From NCBI GenBank assembly GCA_035934995.1, contig DASYXI010000043.1, positions 10,977 through 74,976 on the forward strand: 64,000 nucleotides of DNA, written 5' to 3'. The translations under genes were made by a program, and so were the position numbers. The notes beneath the pieces were generated by a model. It saw nothing but the letters and a program-made list of their open reading frames with translations. It was not told the origin of the DNA and made no database searches. This DNA comes from REEB95 sp035934995 (GTDB taxonomy: Bacteria; Pseudomonadota; Alphaproteobacteria; ATCC43930; CGMCC-115725). Positions 42,322 through 50,910 of the stretch are shown one piece after another; within the stretch, counting starts at the first letter, position 1; every line of letters starts with the position of its first letter.

Positions 42322-43581
42322 CTATGCCGCCAGACGCCGCGCGAGGCGGTCATAATCCTCGACGGCGCCGATCGGACCCAGCGCGGCAAACGTCGGCTGC
42401 GCCGCGATCAGCCGCGATGCGACGCGCGCCACGGCGGATGCGTCGACCGCGTCGATGCGACGGACGATTTCGGCAGCATCGAATGGCCGATTGAACACCA
42501 GCACATGACTGCCGTGTTGTTCGGCGCGCGCGGACGTCGCTTCAAGCGACATCAGCAGACCGGCCTTGAGCTGCGCGCGTGCGCGGTCAAGTTCGAGCGG
42601 ATCGAAGCCGCGCTCCAGCTTGCGGATCTCGTCGCACAGGACCGGCAGCAGCTCAGCCGCCTCGCGCTCGCCGGTGCCGGCGTACACGCCGAACAAACCA
42701 CCGTCGGTATAGGAGTGACTGAACGAATAGATCGAATAGACGAGGCCACGCTTTTCGCGAATCTCCTGAAACAAGCGCGACGACATGCCGCCGCCGAGCG
42801 CCGCGGAGACAACCGATGCGGCGTGATAGTCCGGATCGGTGAAGGTGAAGCCAGGAAACGCAAGCACGACATGGACCTGCTCGAGATCGCGGTCCTCGCG
42901 ATATTCGCCACCGACATAGCGTGCAGGTTCCGTCGCGGAATGACTCAGCTTCGGCAACGCCACGAACGCGCGCTCGGCCAGCGCTACCACCGCATCGTGA
43001 TCGCAGTTACCGGCCGCGGCCAGAACCATGCCCGGCGCGGCGTAGTTGCGCGTTAGATAGCCCGCCACCGCATCGCGCGCGAGCGCCCGGATGATCGCGG
43101 CGCGGCCGAGCACCGGCCGGCCCATCGGCTGATCGGGAAACGCATGCTCCTGGAGGTAGTCGTAGATGATGTCCTCGGGCGTATCCTGTGCCTGACCGAT
43201 CTCTTGCAAGATGACCGCGCGCTCGCGCTCCAGCTCCGCCGGCTCGAACGTCGAATGTTGCAGGATGTCGGCCAGGATGTCGATCGCCAGCGGCACGTCC
43301 GGCTTCATCACCTTGGCGTAATAGGCGGTGTGCTCGCGCGACGTATAGGCGTTGAGATGGCCGCCGACCGCCTCGATCTCGGCGGCGATCGCGAGCGCCG
43401 ACCGGCGTGTCGTTCCCTTGAACGCCATGTGTTCCAGCACGTGCGCGACGCCGTTGATCTCTTTCGGCTCATGCCGCGTGCCGACACCCACCCAGACGCC
43501 GAGCGATACGGTCTCGACCGAGTCCATCGCATCGGTGACGACGCGCATGCCGTTGGCGAGCTGGCTGATGCGGATGCTCAT
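42322..43581 (-). CDS. M16 family zinc peptidase (pitrilysin/MPP-like)
   Basis: 419 residues. The inverted zinc motif HxxEH is in HVLEHMAFKG (near residue 47), with the downstream Glu in the ERAVILQE region; the C-terminal half has GGGMSSRLFQEIREKRGLVYS with the Arg-Tyr pair that binds substrate. Closely resembles the mitochondrial processing peptidase beta subunit ancestors of alphaproteobacteria. ATG 43581 overlaps the thrC stop (ATGA). thrC-M16-GNAT is a conserved alphaproteobacterial order. Confidence 0.94.
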   Translation of the reverse strand: MSIRISQLANGMRVVTDAMDSVETVSLGVWVGVGTRHEPKEINGVAHVLEHMAFKGTTRRSALAIAAEIEAVGGHLNAYTSREHTAYYAKVMKPDVPLAIDILADILQHSTFEPAELERERAVILQEIGQAQDTPEDIIYDYLQEHAFPDQPMGRPVLGRAAIIRALARDAVAGYLTRNYAAPGMVLAAAGNCDHDAVVALAERAFVALPKLSHSATEPARYVGGEYREDRDLEQVHVVLAFPGFTFTDPDYHAASVVSAALGGGMSSRLFQEIREKRGLVYSIYSFSHSYTDGGLFGVYAGTGEREAAELLPVLCDEIRKLERGFDPLELDRARAQLKAGLLMSLEATSARAEQHGSHVLVFNRPFDAAEIVRRIDAVDASAVARVASRLIAAQPTFAALGPIGAVEDYDRLARRLAA

Positions 43582-44993
43582 GCCGCAACCCCTTGGCGTA
43601 TGTGCGTCCGAACGAAGTGTTGTACGGCCGCGAGATCGTTGGGCAGGCTGACACGCCGTTCCGGCAAGGCCATAAGGTTGGCGAGGCGGGCCGGCATCAT
43701 CGGCCGCACGCCGCACGCCGCCATCACCGCGTCGGGGAATTTGGCCGGGTGCGCGGTTCCGATGACGACCATGGGCGTCGCCGGTTCGTGTTTGACGCGG
43801 CGCGCCGCGGTCAACGCCACGGCGGTGTGCGGGTCGATCAGCACGCCCGTCGCACGATAGAGTTCGCCCATGGTCGCGCGCGTCGAATCGTCGTCGACGC
43901 GTTCGGCCTGAAATAGCGCGCGTGCCGCCTGCCACTGGCGCTTCGTCGTCGGCAGCGTGCCGCTGGCGCGGAAATGCGTGAAAGCGGCCGCGGTCTTCGT
44001 GCCGCTGTTGCCGGACAGCTCGAAGAAGAAGCGCTCGAAATTGCTCGACACCTGGATGTCCATGCTCGGGCTGATCGTGGGCTCGACGGTGCCGAGGCTC
44101 ATCGTACCGTCGGTGAAGAACCGCGTCAGGATATCGTTGCGGTTGGTGGCGATCGCCAGTTGCGCGATCGGCAGGCCCAGGCGACGCGCGACGTGGGCGG
44201 CATAGACGTTGCCGAAATTTCCCGTCGGCACGGCGAAGGCGACGTCGTGCGCCGGCGCACCGAGCGCCACCGCCGCCGCGACGTAATAGACGATCTGGGC
44301 CATGATCCGCGCCCAGTTGATCGAATTGACCGCGGACAGGCCGAGCTCGTCGCGGAAAGCCGCATCGGCGAACATCGCTTTCACCAAATCCTGGCAATCG
44401 TCGAACGTTCCCTCGACCGCGACGGCGTGCACGTTGCGCGCGGGCACCGTCGTCATTTGGCGCCGCTGCACGTCGGAGATGCGGCCGGCGGGATAGAGCA
44501 TGAAAAGGTCGATCGCCTCGCGGTCGCGGCAGGCTTCGATCGCCGCCGAGCCGGTATCGCCCGAGGTGGCGCCGATGATGGTGACGCGGCGGCGGCGTTT
44601 GCGCAGCACGCGATCGAACAGCGGACCGACGAGCTGCAACGCGTAATCTTTGAAGGCGAGCGTCGGGCCGTGGAACAGCTCGAGCAGCCACAGGCCGGCG
44701 TCGAGCTGCCGCAGCGGCGCCACCGCCGGATGCGTGAATGGGCGATAGGCGTCTTCGATCATGCGACGCCATTCCACTGCCGGCACGGCGCTGCCCAGAA
44801 ACGGCTGCGTCACCCGTGCGGCGATCTCGGCATAGGACAAGCCGCGCAACGCCTCGAACCAAGCCGCGCGATAACGCGGCAGCCGCTGCGGCACATAGAG
44901 GCCGCCGTCAGGCGCCATGCCGGTCAGCAGGATTTCGTCAAACTGCCGGCTTGTCGCCGCGGCGCGGCCGTGGCGGGTGCTGATGTATCGCAT
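43578..44993 (-). CDS. thrC: Threonine synthase
   Basis: 471 residues, long (class I) form. PLP-dependent conversion of O-phosphohomoserine to threonine. The PLP lysine is in GPTLAFKDYALQ; the phosphate-binding loop GATSGDTGSAA follows. N-terminus MRYISTRHGRAAATSRQFDE fits the family. Works with ThrB (36992). It lies downstream of the cox genes, 34 bases after the M32 gene. Confidence 0.96.
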   Translation of the reverse strand: MRYISTRHGRAAATSRQFDEILLTGMAPDGGLYVPQRLPRYRAAWFEALRGLSYAEIAARVTQPFLGSAVPAVEWRRMIEDAYRPFTHPAVAPLRQLDAGLWLLELFHGPTLAFKDYALQLVGPLFDRVLRKRRRRVTIIGATSGDTGSAAIEACRDREAIDLFMLYPAGRISDVQRRQMTTVPARNVHAVAVEGTFDDCQDLVKAMFADAAFRDELGLSAVNSINWARIMAQIVYYVAAAVALGAPAHDVAFAVPTGNFGNVYAAHVARRLGLPIAQLAIATNRNDILTRFFTDGTMSLGTVEPTISPSMDIQVSSNFERFFFELSGNSGTKTAAAFTHFRASGTLPTTKRQWQAARALFQAERVDDDSTRATMGELYRATGVLIDPHTAVALTAARRVKHEPATPMVVIGTAHPAKFPDAVMAACGVRPMMPARLANLMALPERRVSLPNDLAAVQHFVRTHIRQGVAA

Positions 44994-45027
44994 CGTTGTC
45001 CGTGGATCGCGGCGGTCGAGGCCGAGC

Positions 45028-46518
45028 CTATGCCGCGAGATAGCGCGCGCGCAAGTGGCCCTCGAAGATCGCCGCGTCGAGCGGCTTGCCGGTGGCGCGC
45101 ACGAGGATGTCGCGGGTTGAATAGCGCGAACCGAGACTGTGCACGTGGGCGCGCAACCAGCCGAGCAGCGGCGCAAAATCGCCGCGCGCGATGGCGCCGG
45201 GGATCGCCGGCACCGCCCGTTTCGCCGCATCGAAGAGTTGCGCCGCAGTCATGGCGCCGAGCGTATAGGTCGGGAAATAACCCCAGGCGCCGTCGTACCA
45301 GTGGATGTCCTGCAGGCAGCCGTCGCGATCGTCGGGCGGCGTCACCGCCAGCAGCCGTTCCATCCCTTCGGACCAGGCATCCGGCAGATCGGCGAGGTCG
45401 AGCTCGGCGGATATCAACGCGCGCTCGAGCCGATAACGCAGAATGACGTGCGCCGGATAGGTGACCTCGTCGGCGTCGACGCGGATTAGCGAGCGGGCAA
45501 CCCGCGTGCCGAGCCGGTAGAGATTCGCCGCCTCCCATTCGGGCCCGCTGCCGCCGAAGCGTTCGCGCAGGATCGGCGCGGCGAATTCGACAAACTCGCG
45601 CGAGCGGCAAACCTGCATCTCAATCAGCAGCGATTGGCTCTCGTGGATGCTCATGCCGCGCGGCTCGCCGACCGGCTGCCGCCGCCACGCCGACGGCAGA
45701 CCCCGCTCATACAACGCGTGACCGGTTTCGTGCAGCACGCCCATCAATGCGCGCGCGAAATCGGCTTCGTCGTAGCGCGTGGTGATGCGGACGTCGTCCG
45801 GCGTGCCGCCGCAGAACGGGTGCAGGCTCTGGTCGAGCCGGCCGTGGTCGAAATCGAAACCGAGCCGCGCCATCAATTGCCGTGCCGCCTGACGCTGTGC
45901 GTCGACGGGAAACGGCCCCTTCGGCCGCAACGGCGGCTTGCGCGCCGCCTGTGCCGCCAGCGCCCCTTCGATCAGCGCCGGCAGCCGGGGCGCCAGATGA
46001 TCGAACAGCCGATCGATCTCGGCGATCTGGCCACCCGGCTCGAACTGATCGAGCAACGCTTCGTAGGGTGAGACGCCGAGCTTGGCGGCCTTGGCGGCGG
46101 CGACCTCGCGCGTCAGATCGAGGACGCGTTGCAGGCGCGGCTGGATTCCGGCGAAATCGTTGGTCGACCGTGCCTTGCGCCAGGCCATCTCGCATTCCGA
46201 ACAAGCGCGCGAATAGGTCGCGACCAGATCGACCGGCACCGCGGTGGCGTGCAGCCAGAGCCGGCGCATCTCGGCCAGATTGGCGTGCTGCCAGTCGTCG
46301 AGCCGGTCGCGGCCGGCATCGTCCATGAGATCGGCGAGGCGCGGATCGGTGAGAATGTCGTGCGCGATGACCTTGAGCTCGGCCAACTGCTCGGCGCGGG
46401 CTGGGGCGGCGCCGTCGGGCATCATTGCAGCGGTATCCCAGTGCAGCATCGCCACCGCCTCGTTGACGAGGCCGAGACGCTTGAAGCGCGCTTCGAGCGT
46501 GGCGTAGGCGGCGGTCAT
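45028..46518 (-). CDS. M32 family metallocarboxypeptidase (Taq type)
   Basis: 496 residues, almost all helical. Zinc site LHETGHALYE (HExxH) with the third ligand in MSIHESQSLLIE, as in carboxypeptidase Taq. Removes C-terminal residues from peptides. Its ATG 46518 overlaps the surf1 stop (ATGA), placing it in the cox transcript between surf1 and thrC, where related genomes usually have surf1 directly followed by thrC. Confidence 0.94.
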   Translation of the reverse strand: MTAAYATLEARFKRLGLVNEAVAMLHWDTAAMMPDGAAPARAEQLAELKVIAHDILTDPRLADLMDDAGRDRLDDWQHANLAEMRRLWLHATAVPVDLVATYSRACSECEMAWRKARSTNDFAGIQPRLQRVLDLTREVAAAKAAKLGVSPYEALLDQFEPGGQIAEIDRLFDHLAPRLPALIEGALAAQAARKPPLRPKGPFPVDAQRQAARQLMARLGFDFDHGRLDQSLHPFCGGTPDDVRITTRYDEADFARALMGVLHETGHALYERGLPSAWRRQPVGEPRGMSIHESQSLLIEMQVCRSREFVEFAAPILRERFGGSGPEWEAANLYRLGTRVARSLIRVDADEVTYPAHVILRYRLERALISAELDLADLPDAWSEGMERLLAVTPPDDRDGCLQDIHWYDGAWGYFPTYTLGAMTAAQLFDAAKRAVPAIPGAIARGDFAPLLGWLRAHVHSLGSRYSTRDILVRATGKPLDAAIFEGHLRARYLAA

Positions 46519-47225
46519 GCGCGTTCCTTCAACCGGCGGCGGACGAAGATCGCATAGATCTGAACCAGACTGGCCGCCAAAGCATACCAAGTGATGGCAT
46601 AGGACAGATGGTGATTGGGCAATTCGATCGCCGTCTGGCCGCCCTTGGGCCAACCGCCCGGATTGGGCGTCGCATCGGCATCGATATAATAAGGCAGGAC
46701 ATCGGCCGGCAGCGTGGAAGCGGCGGCCATCGCCTTGAGATCGATGAAGTACCATTCGCCGCGCGCTGGCTGGTTGTCGGGCGTGAACCACGACGGCCGC
46801 CCACGGTCGAGCCGCAACGGGCCGGCGATCTGCGTCGGGCCGGCGATCTCGCCGGCGCGGCGGCTATCCGGCGCCGCGAGCCCGGTCGGCACGAAGCCGC
46901 GCTCGACCATCAGCACCTTGCCGTCGTCGAGCACAAACGGCGTGACGATGTCGAAACCGGCGGTACCGTCGTCGGCGATCGCCGCCACACGCATTTCTCG
47001 ATCGTTGAGGAAATGGCCGCTCGCGCGCACCGGGTGGTATTCGAGCGCCTGCGCGACCGCGAGGCTCGACGGCGGCGGCACTGGCGGCAGATGGAACGCC
47101 GCCTGGCGGGCTGCGATCAGCCCTTCTTTCCAGTGCAGCCGCTGGACCTGCCAGGTGCCAAGGCCGATCAGGATGACGAAGCCGATTGCCGCCCAGACGC
47201 TCGGCCAGAGCAGCGAGCGTCTCAC
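46515..47225 (-). CDS. SURF1-family cytochrome oxidase assembly protein
   Basis: 236 residues. Two membrane helices near the ends (WAAIGFVILIGLGTWQVQRL and YAITWYALAASLVQIYAIFV) enclose a periplasmic domain with VMVERGFVPTG and PNHHLSYAITWY, the Surf1 C-terminal signature. It helps insert heme a into subunit I. Just downstream of ctaE (21 nt). Confidence 0.95.
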   Translation of the reverse strand: MRRSLLWPSVWAAIGFVILIGLGTWQVQRLHWKEGLIAARQAAFHLPPVPPPSSLAVAQALEYHPVRASGHFLNDREMRVAAIADDGTAGFDIVTPFVLDDGKVLMVERGFVPTGLAAPDSRRAGEIAGPTQIAGPLRLDRGRPSWFTPDNQPARGEWYFIDLKAMAAASTLPADVLPYYIDADATPNPGGWPKGGQTAIELPNHHLSYAITWYALAASLVQIYAIFVRRRLKERA

Positions 47226-47246
47226 CGGTTCGCAACCGGGTTTCGG

Positions 47247-48071
47247 TTACTCGGCGAGATAAGCGCCGCCCGATCCCCACCAGTAGACGCAGATGAACAG
47301 GAACAGCCAGACCACGTCGACGAAGTGCCAATACCAGGCCGCCGCCTCGAAGCCGAAATGGTGGTCCGGCTTGAAATGCCCAGCGATGGCGCGGAACAGG
47401 CACACCGCCAGGAACGTCGTGCCGATGATGACGTGGAAGCCGTGGAAGCCCGTCGCCATGAAGAAGGTCGACGGATAGATGCCGTCTTTGAAACCGAATG
47501 CCGCGTGCGAGTACTCGAAGGCCTGCAGGCATGTGAACGAGATACCTAGCAGAACCGTGACGAGCAAGCCGCGCACCAGGTTCTTGCGGTCGCCCTCGAT
47601 CAAGGCGTGGTGCGCCCAGGTCACGGTCGTGCCGGACAACAGCAGCACCATGGTGTTGAGGAAGGCGATGTCCCACGGATCGAACGGGCGGATGCCCTTG
47701 GGCGGCCAAATGCCGCCGACCGGATAGAGCGCCGAGGAGAAGAACGCCCAGAAAAAGGCGGAGAAGAACATCACCTCCGAGGCGATGAACAGCGCCATGC
47801 CGAAGCGCAGGCCGATCTGGACCACCGGCGTGTGGAAGCCCTGGAACTCGGCCTCGATGATGACGTCCCGCCACCACACGAACATGATGCCGAGCACGCC
47901 GAGCATGCCGGCGGCCATCACCCAGGGCGGGCCACCATGGAACCACCACACGGCGCCGCCGGTGACGACGCCGGCGACGATCGAGCCGACCAGCGGCCAA
48001 GGGCTTGGGTCGACGAGATGGTACGGATGCTTGTGGCCGGCGTGGCCCGTAGCGTGGCTGGTTTCGGTCAT
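47247..48071 (-). CDS. ctaE: Cytochrome c oxidase subunit III
   Basis: 274 residues, seven helices. Family segments KHPYHLVDPSPWPLVGS, FIASEVMFFSAFFWAFF, GFHGFHVIIGT and AAWYWHFVDVVWLFLF are present, including the conserved Glu of helix III. It stabilises the aa3 oxidase core. ATG 48071 is preceded by AAGGATG at a proper distance. Immediately upstream lies the ctaG remnant instead of a full ctaG. Confidence 0.97.
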   Translation of the reverse strand: MTETSHATGHAGHKHPYHLVDPSPWPLVGSIVAGVVTGGAVWWFHGGPPWVMAAGMLGVLGIMFVWWRDVIIEAEFQGFHTPVVQIGLRFGMALFIASEVMFFSAFFWAFFSSALYPVGGIWPPKGIRPFDPWDIAFLNTMVLLLSGTTVTWAHHALIEGDRKNLVRGLLVTVLLGISFTCLQAFEYSHAAFGFKDGIYPSTFFMATGFHGFHVIIGTTFLAVCLFRAIAGHFKPDHHFGFEAAAWYWHFVDVVWLFLFICVYWWGSGGAYLAE

Positions 48072-48082
48072 TGGCTCATCCT

Positions 48083-48199
48083 TCAGCGATACTGGGCCGC
48101 AGCGGCGACGGGCACCGACGCAGTTTGGCCGGCGCCGTCTTGGTCTTTGGCACGGAACATCGTGCAGCTCAACGTGATCGTGGTGGTATTCGGCGTCAC
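48083..48199 (-). pseudogene. ctaG: Remnant of ctaG (Cox11, CuB insertion factor), C-terminal end only
   Basis: A 38-codon frame from GTG 48199 (overlapping the coxF stop as GTGA) to TGA 48083. It encodes VTPNTTTITLSCTMFRAK and then a variable tail DQDGAGQTASVPVAAAAQYR. TTITLS-T-FRA is the conserved C-terminal strand of CtaG/Cox11 (family: TITLSYTFFRA). It lies exactly where ctaG normally is, between coxF and ctaE. About 150-170 upstream codons, including the copper-binding CFCF region and the membrane anchor, are gone. Either a deletion in the genome or an assembly error. Confidence 0.65.
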
Positions 48200-48330
48200 G
48201 ACCAGACCCCCAACCGCACAAGCGCGATCAGATAGAACAGCGCCACCACGCCCAGCAGCAACAGCAGCAAGGCCCGGTTGCGCGCGCGGATACGCCGCTG
48301 GCGGTCATCCATCAACGCAAGCTCGCTCAT
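48196..48330 (-). CDS. CoxF-type small cox operon protein
   Basis: 44 residues: a basic start (DDRQRRIRARNRA) and one membrane helix (LLLLLLGVVALFYLIALV) followed by RLGVWS. This matches the small CoxF-like protein usual between ctaB and ctaG in alphaproteobacteria. ATG 48330 overlaps the ctaB stop. Its last residues (VWS) may derive from the deletion junction that removed ctaG. Confidence 0.8.
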   Translation of the reverse strand: MSELALMDDRQRRIRARNRALLLLLLGVVALFYLIALVRLGVWS

Positions 48331-49274
48331 GCGCCAAGGCCTAGACCGGCGAATAGCCCAGGAGCGCGGTCGATCGCCATCAGGGCGAAGAGCAGGAAAA
48401 GGTAGAGGAGCGAAAAGCCGAACATGCGCCGCGCCGCGCGGTCGCTCGTGTCGCGCCAGACGGACACTGCGCACAGAGTGAACAGCGCCGACAGCACCAA
48501 CGCCGCAGCGCCGTAGAGCCAGCCGGTCGCATGCAGCAGCGCCGGCGCAACCGCCACCGGCCACAGCACCAACGTATAGAGCAGCATCTGCTTCTTGGTT
48601 TCCGTCTTGCCGGCGACGACGGGCAGCATCGGCACGCCGGCGCGCGCGTAATCGCCGGCGCGATAGAGCGACAGCGCCCAGAAATGCGGCGGCGTCCAGA
48701 AGAAGATGAGCGCGAACAACGCCAGCGACGCGACGCCGACCTGGCCGGTCACCGCCGCCCAGCCGATCATCGGCGGAAAGGCGCCGGCCGCGCCGCCGAT
48801 GACGATGTTCTGCGGTGTCCGGCGTTTCAGGCCGATGGTGTAGACGAAGACGTAGAAGCCAATCGCCAGCGCCAACAGCACCGCTGCAACCGGATTGAGC
48901 GCCAGCCCCATGACGATGACCGAGCTGACAGCGAGCACCGCACCAAAGCCGAGTGCATCGCCCGGCGCCATGCGGCCGGCAGGCAACGGCCGATGGCGCG
49001 TCCGCTCCATCAGCGCATCGATGTCGCGCTCGTACCACATGTTGATGGCGCCCGCCGCACCGGCGCCGACGGCGATGCACAACACCGCGACCGCCGCCAG
49101 CAGGGGATGCAAATGACCGGGCGCGAGATAAAGCCCGACGAAGCCGGTGAACACCACCAGCGACATCACCCGCGGCTTCAGCAGCGCGAAATAGTCGCCG
49201 ACCGCAGGAACGAAATCGGCCGGCGTCGTGCGCTGAAGCGCGACGGTTGCGATGTCGAGCGCCAGCGGGCTCAT
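48327..49274 (-). CDS. ctaB: Heme O synthase (protoheme IX farnesyltransferase)
   Basis: 315 residues, nine helices, UbiA superfamily. Prenyl-binding Asp motif NMWYERDIDALMERT and second motif near YRAGDYARAGVPMLP; KRRTPQNIVIGGAAGAFPPM is typical of CtaB/CyoE. It farnesylates heme b to heme o, the precursor of heme a for this oxidase. Three-base gap after ctaD. Confidence 0.96.
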   Translation of the reverse strand: MSPLALDIATVALQRTTPADFVPAVGDYFALLKPRVMSLVVFTGFVGLYLAPGHLHPLLAAVAVLCIAVGAGAAGAINMWYERDIDALMERTRHRPLPAGRMAPGDALGFGAVLAVSSVIVMGLALNPVAAVLLALAIGFYVFVYTIGLKRRTPQNIVIGGAAGAFPPMIGWAAVTGQVGVASLALFALIFFWTPPHFWALSLYRAGDYARAGVPMLPVVAGKTETKKQMLLYTLVLWPVAVAPALLHATGWLYGAAALVLSALFTLCAVSVWRDTSDRAARRMFGFSLLYLFLLFALMAIDRAPGLFAGLGLGA

Positions 49275-49277
49275 CGC

Positions 49278-50894
49278 TCAGTGGCCGGAAGTCGAGGCAA
49301 CGTGCGGCAGCTCGTCATAGCTGTGGAACGGCGGCGGCGACGAGACGGTCCATTCGAGCGTCGTCGCGCCTTCGCCCCAATAGTTCGCACCCACCTTCCG
49401 CCCGGCGAGCAGCGTGTGAAAGACGATGAAGATGAAGAACAGCGTCGACGCGTAGGAGATATACGAGCCGATCGAGGCGACCATGTTCCAGCCAGCGAAG
49501 GCATCCGGATAATCGCTGATCCGGCGCGGCATGCCAGCAAGACCGAGGAAGTGCATCGGGAAGAACGTCAGATTGACGCCGATAAATGTCGTCCAGAAAT
49601 GGATCTTGCCGAAGGTTTCGTTGTACTGGCGGCCCGACATCTTGCCGATCCAGTAATAGAAGCCGGCAAACAGACCAAACACCGCGCCGAGCGACAGCAC
49701 GTAGTGGAAGTGCGCCACGACGTAATAGGTGTTGTGCAGCACGCGATCGACGCCGGCATTGGCGAGGACGACGCCGGTCACGCCGCCGACGGTGAACAGG
49801 AACAGGAAGCCAATCGCGAACAGCATCGGCGTCTTGAACTCGATCGAACCTTCCCACATCGTCGCGATCCACGAGAAGATCTTGATGCCTGTCGGCACCG
49901 CGATGACCATCGTCGCGGCGGTGAAATAGGCCTGGGTGTCGACGCTGATGCCGGTGGTGAACATGTGGTGCGCCCACACCACGAAGCCGATGACGCCGAT
50001 CGACACCATCGCGTAGGCCATGCCGAGATAGCCGAACACCGGCTTCTTCGAGAAGGTCGAGACCACCTGGCTGATGATGCCGAACGCCGGCAAAATCATG
50101 ATGTAAACCTCGGGGTGGCCGAAGAACCAGAACAGGTGCAGGAACAGCAGCGGATCGCCGCCGCCCGATGGGATGAAGAAGGTGGTGCCGAAATTGCGGT
50201 CGGTGAGCAGCATGGTGATCGCGCCAGCGAGCACCGGCAGCGCCAACAGCAGCAGGAACGCCGTGACCAGAATGGACCACACGAACAACGGCATCTTGTG
50301 CAGCGTCATGCCGGGCGCGCGCATGTTGAAGATCGTGGTGATGAAATTGATCGCGCCCATGATCGACGAGGCGCCCGCAAGGTGCAGCGAGAAGATCACC
50401 ATGTCGACGGATGGGCCGGGGTGGCCGATCTTGGCCGACAGCGGCGGATAAAGCGTCCAGCCCACGCCGGCGCCGGCCGGATCGCCAACCATGGTCGAGG
50501 TCAACAACAGAAGGAGCGCCGGCACCAACAGCCAGAAGCTGATGTTGTTCATGCGCGGGAAGGCCATGTCAGGCGAGCCGATCATCAACGGCACGAACCA
50601 GTTGCCGAAGCCGCCGATGAGCGCCGGCATCACCAGGAAGAACACCATGACGAGGCCGTGCGCGGTGATGATGACGTTGTAAAGCTGGTGATCGTTGTGG
50701 AACAGCGCATCGCCCGGCTGCATCAGGTTATAGCGCATGACCACCGAGAGCGCGCCGCCGATCAATCCCGCGGTGATCGAGAAGATCAGATAGAGCGTGC
50801 CGATATCCTTGTGGTTCGTCGAAAACAGCCAGCGGGCGACGAATCCCGGGCGGTGATCGGCGTGCTCGTCGTGCGTCGTTGTTCCGTAAGTCAT
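49278..50894 (-). CDS. ctaD: Cytochrome c oxidase subunit I
   Basis: 538 residues, twelve helices. Key segments: heme a ligand region NVIITAHGLVMVFF, D-channel entry GSPDMAFPRMNN, HLFWFFGHPEVYI with the Glu and CuB His, VWAHHMFTTG and VAHFHYVLSLG with further heme/CuB ligands. An A-type heme-copper oxidase. GAGGA lies five bases before ATG 50894. It needs CuB from Cox11, whose gene is reduced to a fragment in this operon. Confidence 0.98.
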   Translation of the reverse strand: MTYGTTTHDEHADHRPGFVARWLFSTNHKDIGTLYLIFSITAGLIGGALSVVMRYNLMQPGDALFHNDHQLYNVIITAHGLVMVFFLVMPALIGGFGNWFVPLMIGSPDMAFPRMNNISFWLLVPALLLLLTSTMVGDPAGAGVGWTLYPPLSAKIGHPGPSVDMVIFSLHLAGASSIMGAINFITTIFNMRAPGMTLHKMPLFVWSILVTAFLLLLALPVLAGAITMLLTDRNFGTTFFIPSGGGDPLLFLHLFWFFGHPEVYIMILPAFGIISQVVSTFSKKPVFGYLGMAYAMVSIGVIGFVVWAHHMFTTGISVDTQAYFTAATMVIAVPTGIKIFSWIATMWEGSIEFKTPMLFAIGFLFLFTVGGVTGVVLANAGVDRVLHNTYYVVAHFHYVLSLGAVFGLFAGFYYWIGKMSGRQYNETFGKIHFWTTFIGVNLTFFPMHFLGLAGMPRRISDYPDAFAGWNMVASIGSYISYASTLFFIFIVFHTLLAGRKVGANYWGEGATTLEWTVSSPPPFHSYDELPHVASTSGH

Positions 50895-50910
50895 GGTTTC
50901 CTCGCGAATG

